Positions 42,201 through 56,005 of a stretch of 64,000 nucleotides of DNA are shown here, piece by piece (the stretch's first letter is position 1; each line of letters starts with the position of its first letter). The notes beneath the pieces are model-generated. The model ran no database searches and was not told where the DNA came from. It was given only the letters and a program-made list of their open reading frames with translations. The translations under genes were made by a program, and so were the position numbers. The stretch lies in the NCBI RefSeq assembly GCF_900747795.2, contig NC_041394.2, positions 292,168,913-292,232,912 of the forward strand, given 5' to 3'. The DNA is from Erpetoichthys calabaricus (taxonomy: Eukaryota; Chordata; Cladistia; Polypteriformes; Polypteridae).

Positions 42201-45200
42201 CTTATATAAGGTTCTGATTGGGAACCCTGATACTTTTAAAACCATGTGCATGTGATAACATTTTGTCCCCTTCTATGTTGCAAATATATCTTTATATTAT
42301 ATGTAGCTATGTATATTTAAAGTATTTTTTGTATATAGTTTACTGTAGAGTTTAACGTGTTTTTTTTTTGTTTTTTTTTTTTTTTTTTTACTCTCCTAGA
42401 TTTTATTGTCATTTCTGAATCCTGGTGCCAACAGGATTCGCAGTCAAATCTGTGAAGTTCTGGATATAGATCTCTTGCGCCAGCAAGCTGCTAATGATGC
42501 TGTGGATATTTGTGGAATTGCAAACTACATCATAACAGTTATGGAAAAGCTCTGTGCACCAATACGAGACAGTGATGTCAAAAAGCTAAGAGAGATCTCC
42601 GACATTGTTTTATTGTTCAAGTAAGTGAAACAAATTCAAGTCCTGTGACTTTTACAATTCTGCATTTTCTTTAAATTTTTTAGCATTTTTCTTTATGGAC
42701 ACAATTGCTAATGCTGTGTACCACATTAATTTCTTAAGTGAAAGATTTATAATGCCAGTGACTGACTACCTTAATATGATTGCTATGGAAGAGTAAGGAC
42801 TGTTTTTGCACAATTATTGAATCATTTTTTTGTTTGCAATTTCTAGAGAGATTTTCCACGTATTGGAATTGATGAAAACTGATATGGTAAACTTTACCAT
42901 CTGGAGTGTTCGGCCCCACCTTCAACAGCATTCAATCGAATTTGAGAGAGAAACATTTCAGGCTATCTTGGACAAAACTCCTAGTAAGTAGAGCACATTA
43001 AGTTGCTAAGAATTTTGCATCCAAGTGTGAATCGTTCTCCAAAGCTGAAGGATGCAATAAAAGTGTATACTGTACAATTTACAGTAAATCTGTTCCTGTT
43101 TTCTTAAAACTTTCGGATACTGCCAAATGAAATAGATAATGAACATCTTTCAGTTTACATTTTTATCACAAACATCTAAATCTTCAAGTGCTAAATGTGA
43201 ATTATTGCTCAAAGGGTATTTAAAGTCAAAAACTAAAATATGCGGTTTTGTTAAATATTCTTGCTTGTATTAGATAAGCCAGCTTCACTGCAATAACTGG
43301 TTTAAATGAAAGCATAGTGTCCACAAATTCTGATTGTGTTTTGAGGTCAGAACTTTGACTTTTCAGTCCAAGAACATTCAACTTTTTAAACTCTCCAGTG
43401 TAGTTGTGCCTAGAATCATTGTCATGACAATAGGTGAATCTTTCAAATTGCTGTTTTTAACAAAACAGCTTAAATACAATGTTCTTCAGACCTGTGCTGT
43501 GATTTATCAGTTCCTTACTAATGTTGCACTTACTGTATTGTAGGTGTAGTGTTTCTTAAACAGAGGGCAGTTTTGGGTTTTTATCACATATAGTGCTTTG
43601 AGCATTGCCCTCAAAGGTTTAAAACTTGGTTTTATCTGTCCGTAAAACCTTATAGAAAAACTTAACTTGTTAAATTTTCATACATGCTGGCAGTTGCCAG
43701 TATTCTGCACCACTTTGATGCAAGTATTAAATGACTCTTGGTCACTGAATTCCATAGGTTTTCAAGGTACGTTTTTGCTTTTCTCTCATGTCTACTGGTT
43801 TGGGGATTTGTTTATTGAACTATCAACTACCAGAAGACCAAACACCTGTATAGATTTGTACCAAGTTCCCAATCACTTGCAGATGAAGACCGACCCTACA
43901 AACTCCATATGAAAGGCATCTGAGCAATTGATTTTTACCCAAGATGCCTCATACACGAGGCAGTGCTGCTAATCAAAGGGCATCACTAGCCTTAGCACTT
44001 ATTAGGGGCTTAACCCCTCTCTTCTAAATCCATTACCTCATAAATTGTGCATTTGAAGATTTGCTCTGCAGAGGTTAACTGCTGTCAATGATACCAGAGC
44101 AATGGAGATTTCCTAGGCCTATAAACCTAAATTCATTGGATCCAGTAGGCAGGAGGGTTCCGATTGATCAGGGACAAAAGCCCTGGAGCCGTCCATAAAA
44201 TAATGCCACTGTTACCCTGCCACCCATCTAAAACAGAACAGTTTTGTAGGTTAATGTGTTTATTTTTAAACTGACTGTTTTAAATTTTGTACCTTTTCTT
44301 AGCGCTCTGACGTCTTGCTACCAGAAAGTAACTGCGTTCATTCAGGATGTGTTGATACCTCTCAGTTAATTGTTTTGGGCTGCTTTGCAAAAAAAGATTA
44401 AATAGCAGAAAGTTGGTGCTTGCATCTGTAATTTTGAAAATAATGCAACATCCATTTACTATCCAGAATGTGCTTTGGAAATTAGAAATGAGTATTCTAT
44501 TAATGACCGGGGCTAATCCTAACTTGCTGACATTTTCATTAACTAACTTCAATTTAAATTGACCTCTAGATCTTATCCTGTTTGGGGAGGGGGGACCTCC
44601 CCATAACATGCATATCATGGGCATTGTTACTACTTAGATATGTCATCGACTAAACTTCAAAAAGTAAATAATTATCAAAAGTACCAGTTTTGTTTTTATA
44701 TCCTAATGACTCAAAAAGACAAAGTTGTAATCCTGAGCTACATTCTGCTTATTTCTGTTGTCTTGAGCTGCAAGACTTTCAATAGGTTTCTTGGGTGTTA
44801 ACTATTGTTTTCCTCTTAGGTGCTCTCGACCATGCAACTGAATGGATAAAGGAGTCCATTGATGAGCTAATGGTATCAAAACCCTGTGTTAGCCAATGTG
44901 GATCACTTGTTGAAAACAGTAAAACTAGTCTTCCTAGTCCAATTGCAGTCCTAAATAGAGGTTATGTGAAACTTTTGGACTGGGACCATGGCAAGAAAGC
45001 AATTCCTGAGGTGAGTTTTAACCCCCTCTCCGCCATTCGTTTTAATACAAGTAATGAATATTTTACATTTAATAAGTGCTTATTTATAAATTGTCTCTAA
45101 CATACAGTATATGGGGATTAAAATGGCTTTAAATACCTGTATGAACAGCAATTTTCTTAATTAAATTACATTCAAACATTTTCTTGGAATAATATTGGCT

Positions 45201-48200
45201 GGTTTTTAAATACTAATAAATTAAACAATCTATTCCTTTTATGTTCCGGCCAAAAGTGTGCTGGAAAATGAAGGATCTTTTTGCTTAATTCTTTACATTT
45301 TTGAATTGGTGGTGGGGGTATAAGGTGTCTTTGTTACGCTTGGTATTGAAGTTAAGGGCAACCGTGTTTACCCTTCATTTTGTTGTTTTATACTAGGGGG
45401 CTTCACCACCTGCTCACTTCGCTTGCCAACCCCCGTGTTTGGTTTTCCAGATACACATTTTTAAGATTTTTTTTTTTCTTTGAATTGTTGCTATTTCATT
45501 AGCTTCACTTTTATTTCAGAACTTATGTATAAATAATATTTGGAATCTTTCGGGTCCCAATATGCTGAATCTTTTAAATGAGGTCAGTGAGATGTATGTT
45601 TGTTTAATGACTTTGTACCATAATTCAGGATAGGTTTCTCTGTTTGGACTTTCAGCACAGATAAAGCGATCTACATCATCTGCAGTTAATAATTTTTTTG
45701 CAAAGTAACCAATAAACATATTGCTTTCATATTCTGTATCTTGCTCTGCATGTGTTTCGTGCCTACGTTTTTTTTGAGTCTTTTGAATTCCAGTTTGCAT
45801 TATCTCTAACCTGCTCTGCATGTGTTTGCCCCCTTTGTTTTGTAACCTCTTTATGACGTTTTACTTTGTTTTCTACTCTTTTATTTCTGACCTCGCTTTG
45901 TCTTGCTTTTTTTTCAATGACACCTGGTCCATGGTGATTATTTTCCCTTTTTCGAGTAATTTCCGTTTGTTTGCACTACTGCGATCTTTACTTTTTTTTT
46001 TTTTTTTTTTTATACTTTAATATTTAACTTTCTTAACATTTGTATCGCGCCTACGTGTTGTTTTTGAGCCTTTCGAATTCCACTGCTTTCATAATCTGCT
46101 CTGCATGTGTATAGCACCAACGTTTATGAAGTTCTACTTTCTCTTACTCTTAATTCTCAGCCCGATTGGACGTGCTTTGTTTCAATTCCACAATTGCTTT
46201 CCTTATTTTCTGAATTTGCACCTAGATTGTTTTTTCTTTTTTGCTCTTTTTGTCTCTTTTTTCCACGCTGCTTTCTTCTTCGCTTAGTCGTCGACGTTTC
46301 ATTTATAACGTATTGTCCTTATTCGCTTTATATGCGCGGAGACCCTGGATCTGTGTGTGCTCAAATCCTTCAAGACTGAATGTTTTGCTGCCCCATTATC
46401 TTATTTGATATTGATTGTAAGTAGGGCATGTCTTGCAAGAATCACATGTTCTACATCATCGCGAGACTGTCCTGGGTCAATCTCTTGGCACAACGTCTCA
46501 TGTTTAAGGTCCTCACGGGTCTTTTAACTGTCTTCCGTGATCTTTTTTTTTTTTTTAATATTTTTATTTTATTAATTTTCATTGTAATCATTCCATACAA
46601 ACGGATCAATTTATAACCCAACAAATTTGAAGACAAATCAAACCCCACCCCTGAGAAGGAGAGCTTAGCTAAAGGAAAATTGCTTTAAGCTTTTTAATAA
46701 GGCAACATTAGACAAAAGAAGGGGAGAAGTAAATATCTATATAAATAAGAGATGGAGAAGGGAGTTAAATGCAATAATAGTTAATTCTCTTATTCTAAAA
46801 TAATATTGATTAAATCCTGCCAAGTTTTGAAAAAATTTTGTACAGATCCTCTAACTGAAAATTTGATTTTTTCCAATTTCAAATAATATAAAACATCAGT
46901 TTCCCACTGACTTATAAGAGGAGAATTAGGATTCTTCCAATTTAACAAAATAAGTCTGCGTGCCAAGAGTGTAGTGAATGCAATCACCGTTTGTTTGTCC
47001 TTCTCCAATTCAAGTCCATCTGGAAGGACACCAAACACAGCTGTTAGTGGGTTAGGAGGGATTGTGATACTAAGGCTGTCTGAGAGGCACTTAAAAATTT
47101 TTGTCCAAAATGATGTTAGTTTGGTGCAGGCCCAGAACATGTGACCCAGTGAGGCAGGAGCTTGGTTGCAGCGCTCGCAGGTTGGATCCTGGCCTGGAAA
47201 CATTTTGGACAGTTTTAAGCGAGACAGATGAGCTCGATATATAATTTTTAGTTGAATAATTCTATGCTTTGCGCATATAGAACTCGAGTGAATTCTCTGC
47301 TTTGCTACCTTCCACTCCTTTTCTGATATATTGATTAAGAGATTTTCTTCCCAATGTCCTCTTGGATCTTTGAAAGGTAGGGACTCTAATAAGATTTTAT
47401 ATATTGCGGAAATAGTGTTTGTTTCCTCGGAATTGAGCAGTATTTTTTCCAGCATTGTGGAGGGTGCAAGGTGGGGGAAATCGGGCAATTTCTGTTTAAC
47501 AAAATTTCTAATTTGAAGATAGTAAAAGAAATGTGTAGCTGGGAGGTTAAATTTTGAACGTAATTGTTCAAAAGATGTAAATATGTTGTCTATATAAAGA
47601 TCTCTGAGCATTTTAATCCCAAAACTTTTCCAGGTATTAAAAACTGGATATACTTGCGAAGGTTGAAAGAGGTGGTTCCCTTGCAGAGGTGCCACTGATA
47701 AACGATTTTCCATCTTAAAATGCTTCCTAATTTGGTTCCATATTCTGAGTGAGTAAAGCACAATTGGGTTATTAGTATATTTGCGATAACTTTCATTTAT
47801 TGGAGAGCAGAGCAGGGAATATAAAGAAGTACTACAGGATTTTACTTCTATTGCAGACCAAGCCTGTGTATGTGCATTTATTTGTGTCCAGGTTTTTATG
47901 GCTTGTATGTTTGCTGCCCAGTAATAAAACTGAAAATTAGGTAAAGCCATGCCACCTTCTGCCTGAGGTCTTTGTAGGGTCGCTCTTCGGATACGTGGGT
48001 GTTTTGAGTTCCAAATGAATGAGGTTATTATTGAATCTAACTGTTTAAAAAACGATTTATTGATATATATTGAAATGTTTTGAAATAAAAAGAGAAGTTT
48101 AGGAAGGATATTCATCTTAACGATGTTAATTCTTCCGGCTAGAGTGAGATGAAGGGTTGACCATCTATGCAAGTCTTGCTTAATTTTTTCCATACAGACG

Positions 48201-51200
48201 CCAAAATTTTGTTGATAAAGAGCTTTATGTTTACTTGTGATATTTACCCCTAGGTATTTAAACTGATCTGCTATGGTAAAAGGTAGGGTGTCTAATTTAT
48301 TATTATATGCTTGTGAGTTCACTGGAAAGAGTATACTTTTATTCAGATTAATTCTAAGACCAGATATCTTTTGAAATTCTGTTAGTGCTGTTAAAACAGC
48401 AGGGACAGTGTTTTCTGGGTCCGATATATATAAGACCATATCATCTGCATATAAAGAAATTTTCTGTTCCAGTCCTTCTCTGACAATCCCCTTTATCTGA
48501 TGAGAATTTCGGCAGTGAACCGCCAGTGGTTCAATAGCGATTGCAAACAACAGTGGTGACAAGGGACATCCTTGTCTGGTACCACGTTCTAGTTTAAAGT
48601 AGTCTGAGCAAATTTTATTAATACAAACTGAAGCTTCTGGACTGGTATACAGTAGTTTAATCCAAGCACAAATATTCGGGCCAAACCCAAATTTCTCCAA
48701 TGCAGTGAAAATGTAATTCCATTCGATCATGTCAAATGCCTTTTCTGCGTCTAATGATAGTAATATCTCTGGGGTGTTTGATTTTGCTGGTGAATATATA
48801 ACATTAAACAAGCGTCGGAGATTTGAAGATAGATGTCGGCCTTTAATAAATCCAGTTTGATCTTGTGATATTACCGAGGGCAGCACTTTCTCCATCCTTC
48901 TAGCTAGGATTTTTGAGAGTATCTTAACATCATTATTCAGGAGTGAAATTGGTCTATATGATGCACATTGTAACAAGTCCTTATTTTGTTTAGGAAAGAC
49001 GGTGATTAATGCTTGTCGAAATGTTTGAGGTAGTATTTGGTGGTCTTTAGCTTCTGTAAATGTTACCAATAAGAGTGGAGCTAGCTGAGTGGAGAATTTC
49101 TTATAAAACTCTACGGGGTAACCATCAGGGCCTGATGATTTCCCGCTTTGTAGTGACTTTATAGCGTCTAGTAATTCTGTTAGCGTTAGAGGTTTATCTA
49201 GTTCCTCAGCACTTAAAGCATCTATTTGTGGTATTTGTGAATTATCCAGAAATGCATTAGATTGCGTGTTGTCTTCTTTGGGCTCAGTGGAATATAAAGA
49301 CTTATAGTAATCTCTAAATGTGTGCATTATTTTATTATGGTCGATGATTTCTTCTCCATTCTTGTTGGTGATTACTGGTATTGCATTGTGAACTTCTTGT
49401 TTATGAATTTGTTGAGCTAAAAGCTTATTAGCTTTTTCTCCGTGTTCATAGTAATGCTGTCTAGACTTATAAATAAGTTGTTCAGTTTCTTTAGTTGTTA
49501 AGATGTTAAGTTCTGTATGCAGGGCCTGCCTTTTCCTGTGAAGAGCTTCACTTGGACGCCTGGCTTGTTCTTCATCTATTCTAGTAATTTCATTTCTTAG
49601 CTCTGACACTTTCTTGGTTTCTAATTTATTTCTATGGGAAAGATATGAAATAATCTGGCCTCTTAGGAAGGCCTTTAGAGTTTCCCAGAGTGTTCCTGCA
49701 GAAACCTCTGTAGACGTGTTTGTCTCTAGGAAGAAGCTGATTTGTTTGGATATAAATTCTGTGCAGTTCTCGTCTGCCAATAAAAGAGGGTTAAGACGCC
49801 ATCTGCGAGGTGAGTACGAGGGGCTTATTGATTTTAGCTCCAAGACTAGAGGGGCATGGTCAGAGATAACAATTGTGTCATATTTGCATGATTTAATTGT
49901 AGGCAGGAAATTATTATCTATAAAAAAATAATCAATTCTTGAGTAGCTATAATGCACTGGTGAGTAGAACGAATATGTTCTTGAGTTTGGGTTAAGAAAC
50001 CTCCAGGGGTCTGATAAGTTGTGATCATTTAAAAACTGTGTAATTATCTTTGCAGTATTAGATGTCGTCCCCCCTGTCACGGGAGTCCTATCTAAGAGTG
50101 GATTTAAAACACAATTAAAGTCCCCAGCCATTATAATTTTATGAGTGTTCACATTGGGAATGGATGCAAATAGATTTTGCATGAATTCCTTATCATCAAC
50201 ATTGGGTGCATAAACATTTATCAAAATCATTTTACTGTTATATAAGTTGCCCATGACCATCACATATCTCCCTTCAGGGTCCGACACTACCTCTGATGCT
50301 ACAAATGGAACTGTTCTATGTATGAGAATTCCCACCCCTCTAGTTTTCTTTATAAAGCTAGAATGGAACATTTGGCCAGTCCAGTCTTTTTGTAATCTGA
50401 ACTGATCCTTGGTTAGTAAGTGGGTCTCCTGTAGAAATACTATTTTAGCGTTTAAGCCTGTTAGGTGAGAGCATACTTTCTTTCTCTTTAATTCGTGATT
50501 CAGGCCTTTAACATTCCAGCTCACAAAGTTAACTGTCCCATCATGGAGACATTGATTCTGAGTTTTTAATGTCATTTTATAGTTTTAATTGGTAAAATGG
50601 CAGTTTTAATCTTAGTTTCAAGATTCCCCAGGAGTTGTTGCATGTTAGCCTGTTGCTGCATTGATATTTATAATTATAAGGATTATAAGAATAGATTAAA
50701 TATAACCTGCTCTCCTTCTCTCCCCCCTTTATCCCCCCACCCCCCCCATTTTGCCTCCCCACATGAGGCTAGACCCCACTTCGCGATGTTCCAGTCCTCT
50801 GACATACGAAGAGACAGAGCACGTCCAAAACAAAACAAACCCCACCCTGCAGCGGCGTTACAGAATTAAAACAGAGATATCTTTTACAGTTAAATCCTTA
50901 ATACTATCTGCCAAAAATGTTCTCATTAACAATATTTAAGCTTGAAATAATCTTCAGCGCTTTTAAGTTAAGATAATAAGATTAAAAAAAAAAAAAAAAA
51001 AAAAAACAAAACCCTGGGAGTGATTTTAAAAACTAGTCTAGGATAAACCTGGTAATTCATACTGTAATAGTATAATGGTAATTGTATAAATAGTAGAACA
51101 AGCATTAAACCAAGGGTATGAAGTTAAACAGTCTACTTTAAGGTATAGTAAAATAAAAAAAATAAATAAAAAAAAAAAAAAACAAAAAAGGAATAAAAAA

Positions 51201-53657
51201 ATAAATAAATAAAACGAATCCTACTTTAATCACTTCCACATTTTCACACTCACGTCTATAACTCTGATTAAAACATAAACATATAACATATAAAGTCCAG
51301 CTAAAAACAAAAAAAAAAAAAAAAAAAGAAAATAAGATGTATAATTATAATACCAGTCTCTTTAAACATGGATCCAGCGATCAGATCATAGGTCTTTCCC
51401 GTGCCTTGATAGAATACGGCTCTTTAATTTTAATTAACTTTCAAAAAAGTGTCGGAAACAGCTTCTTTAATTCTTTTTCAGCTTCTTCTTTGCTGAAGAA
51501 GATATAATGTCCATCTTGAACTTCCACTTTCAGTTTGGCAGGATACAAGAGGCTGTATTTGATATCGGTTTCCCGTAGCATCCTTTTAATGTCGTTGTAG
51601 GATCTGCGTTTTGCAGCTGTTGATGGTGAGAAGTCGGGAAAAATACGAATAAGATTATTTTCGAATATAATCTCTTGCTTGTGTCTGAGAAGTGCCATCA
51701 CATCAAGCTTACATCTTAGTCGTTCGAAGCGGACAATAAAAGACCTAGATTTAAAGGCGCTTGGTATCTTTGTGCGATAAGCCATGGCTATCTCATTGTC
51801 GAGTTTAAAGTCATCTCCAATTATTTTAGACAGTAATTCTACTGCAAATTTCACTGGGCTTGAGCTTTCTCGTTTCTCAGGTATACCCTCAATTCTTATA
51901 TTATTTCTTCTGCACCCATCCTCCAGGGCTGCAAGTCTGTCTCCAAGTTTTTTGTATTCCGAGTTCGCAGCTGTGGCTTTTTCATCGGCGTTAGATGCCA
52001 TTTGTTCCGCTGTTTCCACTCGAGCCGTGAGTCCCTGCTTAACGTCTTCCAGCTGATCTGAAACGTCATTAATATGATCATCAAGCCTTTTCAGTTTGGA
52101 GTTAGTTTCTTCAATGTGTTCCACTAATTTCTCCAACATGCCTTTAAAGTTCACGTCGAAACGTTCAAATAGACGCGTTTCCTTATCTTTGTTATCCTTC
52201 TTGAGCTCAGTGGCCACCTTCTTAAGATCATTTGTGTTATCTTTCTTAAGCTCCTTCATGGCCGTAACTATGGCAGTGGACTGTGTAGCGATCATCTCTT
52301 TCTGTGTAGCGATCATCTCTTTCAGTTCAGACAGTTCGCTTCTGTTTTCGTGCTCCGCAAGTGAAAATGCAGCTCCTGTTACAGGCTCGCGATGAGTAGA
52401 TGAGAGCACGTCCTGCAGAGCCCTTTCTAGTCTCGAATGATCCTCAGAAATCGGCGATCCCTTGCGACCTGTATCACTTGCGCCTTCGCTCCCATTCTCA
52501 CTCTCGACTGGAGACGATACAATGGAGCGGGGTCCCAGGAATTCTGCGCACTCTTCTGCCTGTTCTAGGTCAGTCTCCGTGATGCCATACCTTACACTTG
52601 CACTCAGGCCGGAAGTCTGTCCGGACTTTGATGCAGCTTTAAGTTTCTTTTCCGGTTCTTTCTGACTTTTCTTCTTGTTACTCATGCTTGTATATTGTAG
52701 TGGAAGTTCCTTGGTCGGGTTAAATACAGGATACCTCTAAATAATATGAAATACGTGGGAAAATAAAGCCGCTGCTAGCGGAGCTCTGCTTCAGACGTCC
52801 ATCTCCTATAAACGGACGAAACCAACTCCTGTCTTCCGTGATCTTAACGTGAAGATCACGTCTCGACGCACTACTGTTTTTCTCGCCAGGATTTATTTTT
52901 TTAATAATAGAGAGACATATCCACTTTTGAGAGCCATTTAACATGTGTGCTGATTCCCAATTCAGAATATTTTTTAAACTTCACATTTTGTTCATTTTTA
53001 AAAGAGCAGATCCAGATTTATAAAATGCATTTACATTAAATGTCTATGACGTGAAAATAGGCTAGAAATTTAATTGTCTCAAATTTTTAGGGTTTCCTTT
53101 CAAGGGAAGTCTGTGTTCACAATGACTAGTGTGGGTGGGATTATGCAAAGAAAGATCTGTGTGTGGGATATAGCAGAGGTAGTTGAAAGTGGGCTATGAT
53201 AAAACTTCAAATGAACTAGAAGTGGTGCAGCATGTGAAAATTAAAATAATAAGAAAAATAAGAAAAGGTTGCATCAAATTGGTGGTAGAGTTGCAATTTT
53301 TTTTCCTCCCCTCTTAATGTCTCCATAATCAGCACAACAGTGTTTCCTTTGTTCTTCTATATGGTGCAGCAACCCCACCCAGTATTGTCATGAGACTTAA
53401 TGTTTCATCCCTGTGAATGGATTTTCTGCATGTTGAGATGAAGTGATAAGGAAGCATGTAAATGTCCTTGTGAAGACTTTTTTTAGTTAAGCAAATCCAT
53501 TAACTGGAACTTTCTTTTGAGGAAAATATGGGACTTCATCTCCTCCGTCCAACCCCCCAACGCCAGCGCTATGCGCCATTGTGAAGAGGGGGACTGAATG
53601 CACCCCAAGGAGACATGGTCACTACTCTGAAACCCCTCTTAAATGGTGATACAATGG

Positions 53658-53694
<37 letters not shown>

Positions 53695-55960
53695 TTTTTG
53701 CTCGAGCAGCTGCTGGATTGCTGCTGCCATGCTGCGTCATCTGCATCTCATACGGCACTTCGAATGTTTAAAAGCCTGTACAGCAGCTGTCCTTTTGTCT
53801 CACTGCCTTGTGTCTCTTCTCCCCCAGACATCCTCACACTATTCGATCTCTTTTCGCTGTTCCGTTATTTCAGAGTAATTTCTGTTTGTTTGCGTTAATG
53901 CGATCTTTACTATAATATTTTTGAGACTTTCAAATTTTCCTACTTCTATTATCTCTCACCTTCTCTGCATGTGTATTGAGCCAACATTTTCGAATTCTTT
54001 ACGATGTTCTACTTTGTTTTTCCGGCTCCGGGCGTGGTTAAATCTCTTGGCACAAAGAGAGCACAGGAAGTGTCTGCCAAAAGCATTCCAACAAGTGAGA
54101 GGTTAGATGACCGTGGTCTTGTTTGAAAATGGTTGTAAGAAGGGCGTGACTTGCAAAAGTCACTCTCACGGGACTTGCTTTCAAAGGTTGTAAGTATGAT
54201 GTGACTTGACCATCTCGTGGGACGTGAAAGTGTCTCTGTCTCTCTTCAAAAGATCATGTCTCGTCGCAGGATTTTTTTTTTCAATAAACATAATAGCATT
54301 ATGTAATTTAAGGCTTTTGTTTCAGTTATGGACTGGTGCACCATTATCATGCATTTATAATCCTTTCAGAGTGATGATATGTGATAATTCGGCCAAAGTT
54401 TAAAGAAGCACTATTCTGGCATAGAAGACACAACTCTTGTCAAAGAAGAAATATGGATATGTTTTGTGCAAAACCTTCCTTTCAAAAATGTTGTGACAGT
54501 GTATAAAGTTCTAATAAAAATAAAGTAGTGGTTAAATTTAACACCGTAAAAATGACAAGGAATTTAATAGCAACTTTTTTTGTAAATACATGACCATTCT
54601 GAATTTGGTGCTTGCAGTATGTACCAACACAAGTGAACTGTAAACATCGTAGAATGTTCAAGAAATGTCCTTCAAAGCTGCTACTGTCATGCTTTGGTGT
54701 AAAAGGAACATCCTTGGTTATAAAAATTTAATATCTATATATATAAAAAAAAAAAACTTTTTAAAAACTACGCTTATATTAAGTTAAAGTGTACTACAAA
54801 GTAAAAAGTCTCTCTCATACATCACTCGTAAAATAAAAGCGTAGGCGCTTTTCATCAATCAATAAAAACTTGGCAAAAGTGCCCATGCTTTTATTTTACG
54901 ATTGATGTATGAGAGACTTGTTTTTTACTTTTTATGGGGTTGTTTTAGTATAATTTTGTAATCAATATTTTAACACTTCCTTTAATATTGCTATCTGTTA
55001 CTAGCGCCATCTATTGGTGAAATCTTTAACTATTCTTCATATGAAGATTTTAATTTCTTAATTAACATGGATTAATTGATCAATTAGTGAAACTGATTTT
55101 CATGAATTGTCATTGGAAGAGAGTAAGTGTGCAAAATACCAAGTCATTTGGACAATAGGAAGTGGGTTCAGTATCAATTACAAGATTTGTACCAGACAAC
55201 AAACAGATGAAGTTAAAAGAAGCGTCGTAATAATAATAATGACCAAGCCTTTTGCGGATGTGTCAAAGTTCACCATCTGGAAATTCCACAGCTTCTCTTC
55301 CAAACTATTCCATGTGGTTCTATTAGTCATAGAAGCATCCCAGTTTTCAATAGTCATCTGAAGGACTGGATCTTTATTGGTTTTTGATCTTGCTTTTACA
55401 TGAACAGATTTCTTTGGATTCTGTTAATATTACATGCTGTAGAGAAATCAACAAAGTTTGTAGTCTTGCATTGGCTTAAGGTTTTTTAGTACAATTTTGA
55501 AAAATCAGTGCTGTAACCTTATGCCTGCATTGTATGTCTAGACATTAATGGCTGATGAGGCTCGACTTAAGGACCTGCAATATAGATTGGACCTGCTGAA
55601 GACTATGGCAGCTATACTGTTAATTATCTACAATGTTGGAGGAGGACCAATTTCAGGTATCCCTAAACTAGCAGACCGGCTGAAAAGGGTCATAAGGATT
55701 CTTCTGGAAGGCATGAACAGCCAGTAAGCTTGAAGGTTTTTTGTTTTTTTTTTTCTCCCCTCCCTTTCTCTCTTTACACTAAAACAATTAAAATTCTTGC
55801 TGTACTTTGCCTAGTAACTAACACATTTATTAAATCACCTTAGTCTTTTATTTTGTCTGTGTGCTGTAGTACAGTTGCAGGTAAATATGCAAGACCCTCA
55901 ATATTTGAATATACCTCTGCAGAGCACTTCTATAGATTAGGTTTTGATATTTGGACAATA

Positions 55961-56005
<45 letters not shown>

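Larger units (their letters stand above)
46545..52828 (-). mobile_element. Full-length L1 retrotransposon with two open ORFs
   Basis: The element is about 6.28 kb. In its own direction it has a 143 bp 5'UTR (52828-52686), ORF1 (52685-51441), an unusually long 865 bp spacer, ORF2 (50575-46790), a 245 bp 3'UTR and a short A-rich tail. Both ORFs are uninterrupted and a perfect 17 bp duplication flanks it, which together indicate a recent insertion. It lies antisense to TCP11L2 in the intron 45011-55541. The L1-type ORF1, with an RRM and no gag-like zinc knuckles, puts it in the L1 clade rather than Tx1. Confidence 0.96.

Noticed and set aside
50597-50939. Plus-strand ORFs across the L1 spacer
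   Set aside because: They are antisense to the L1 and arise from low-complexity C- and T-rich DNA.
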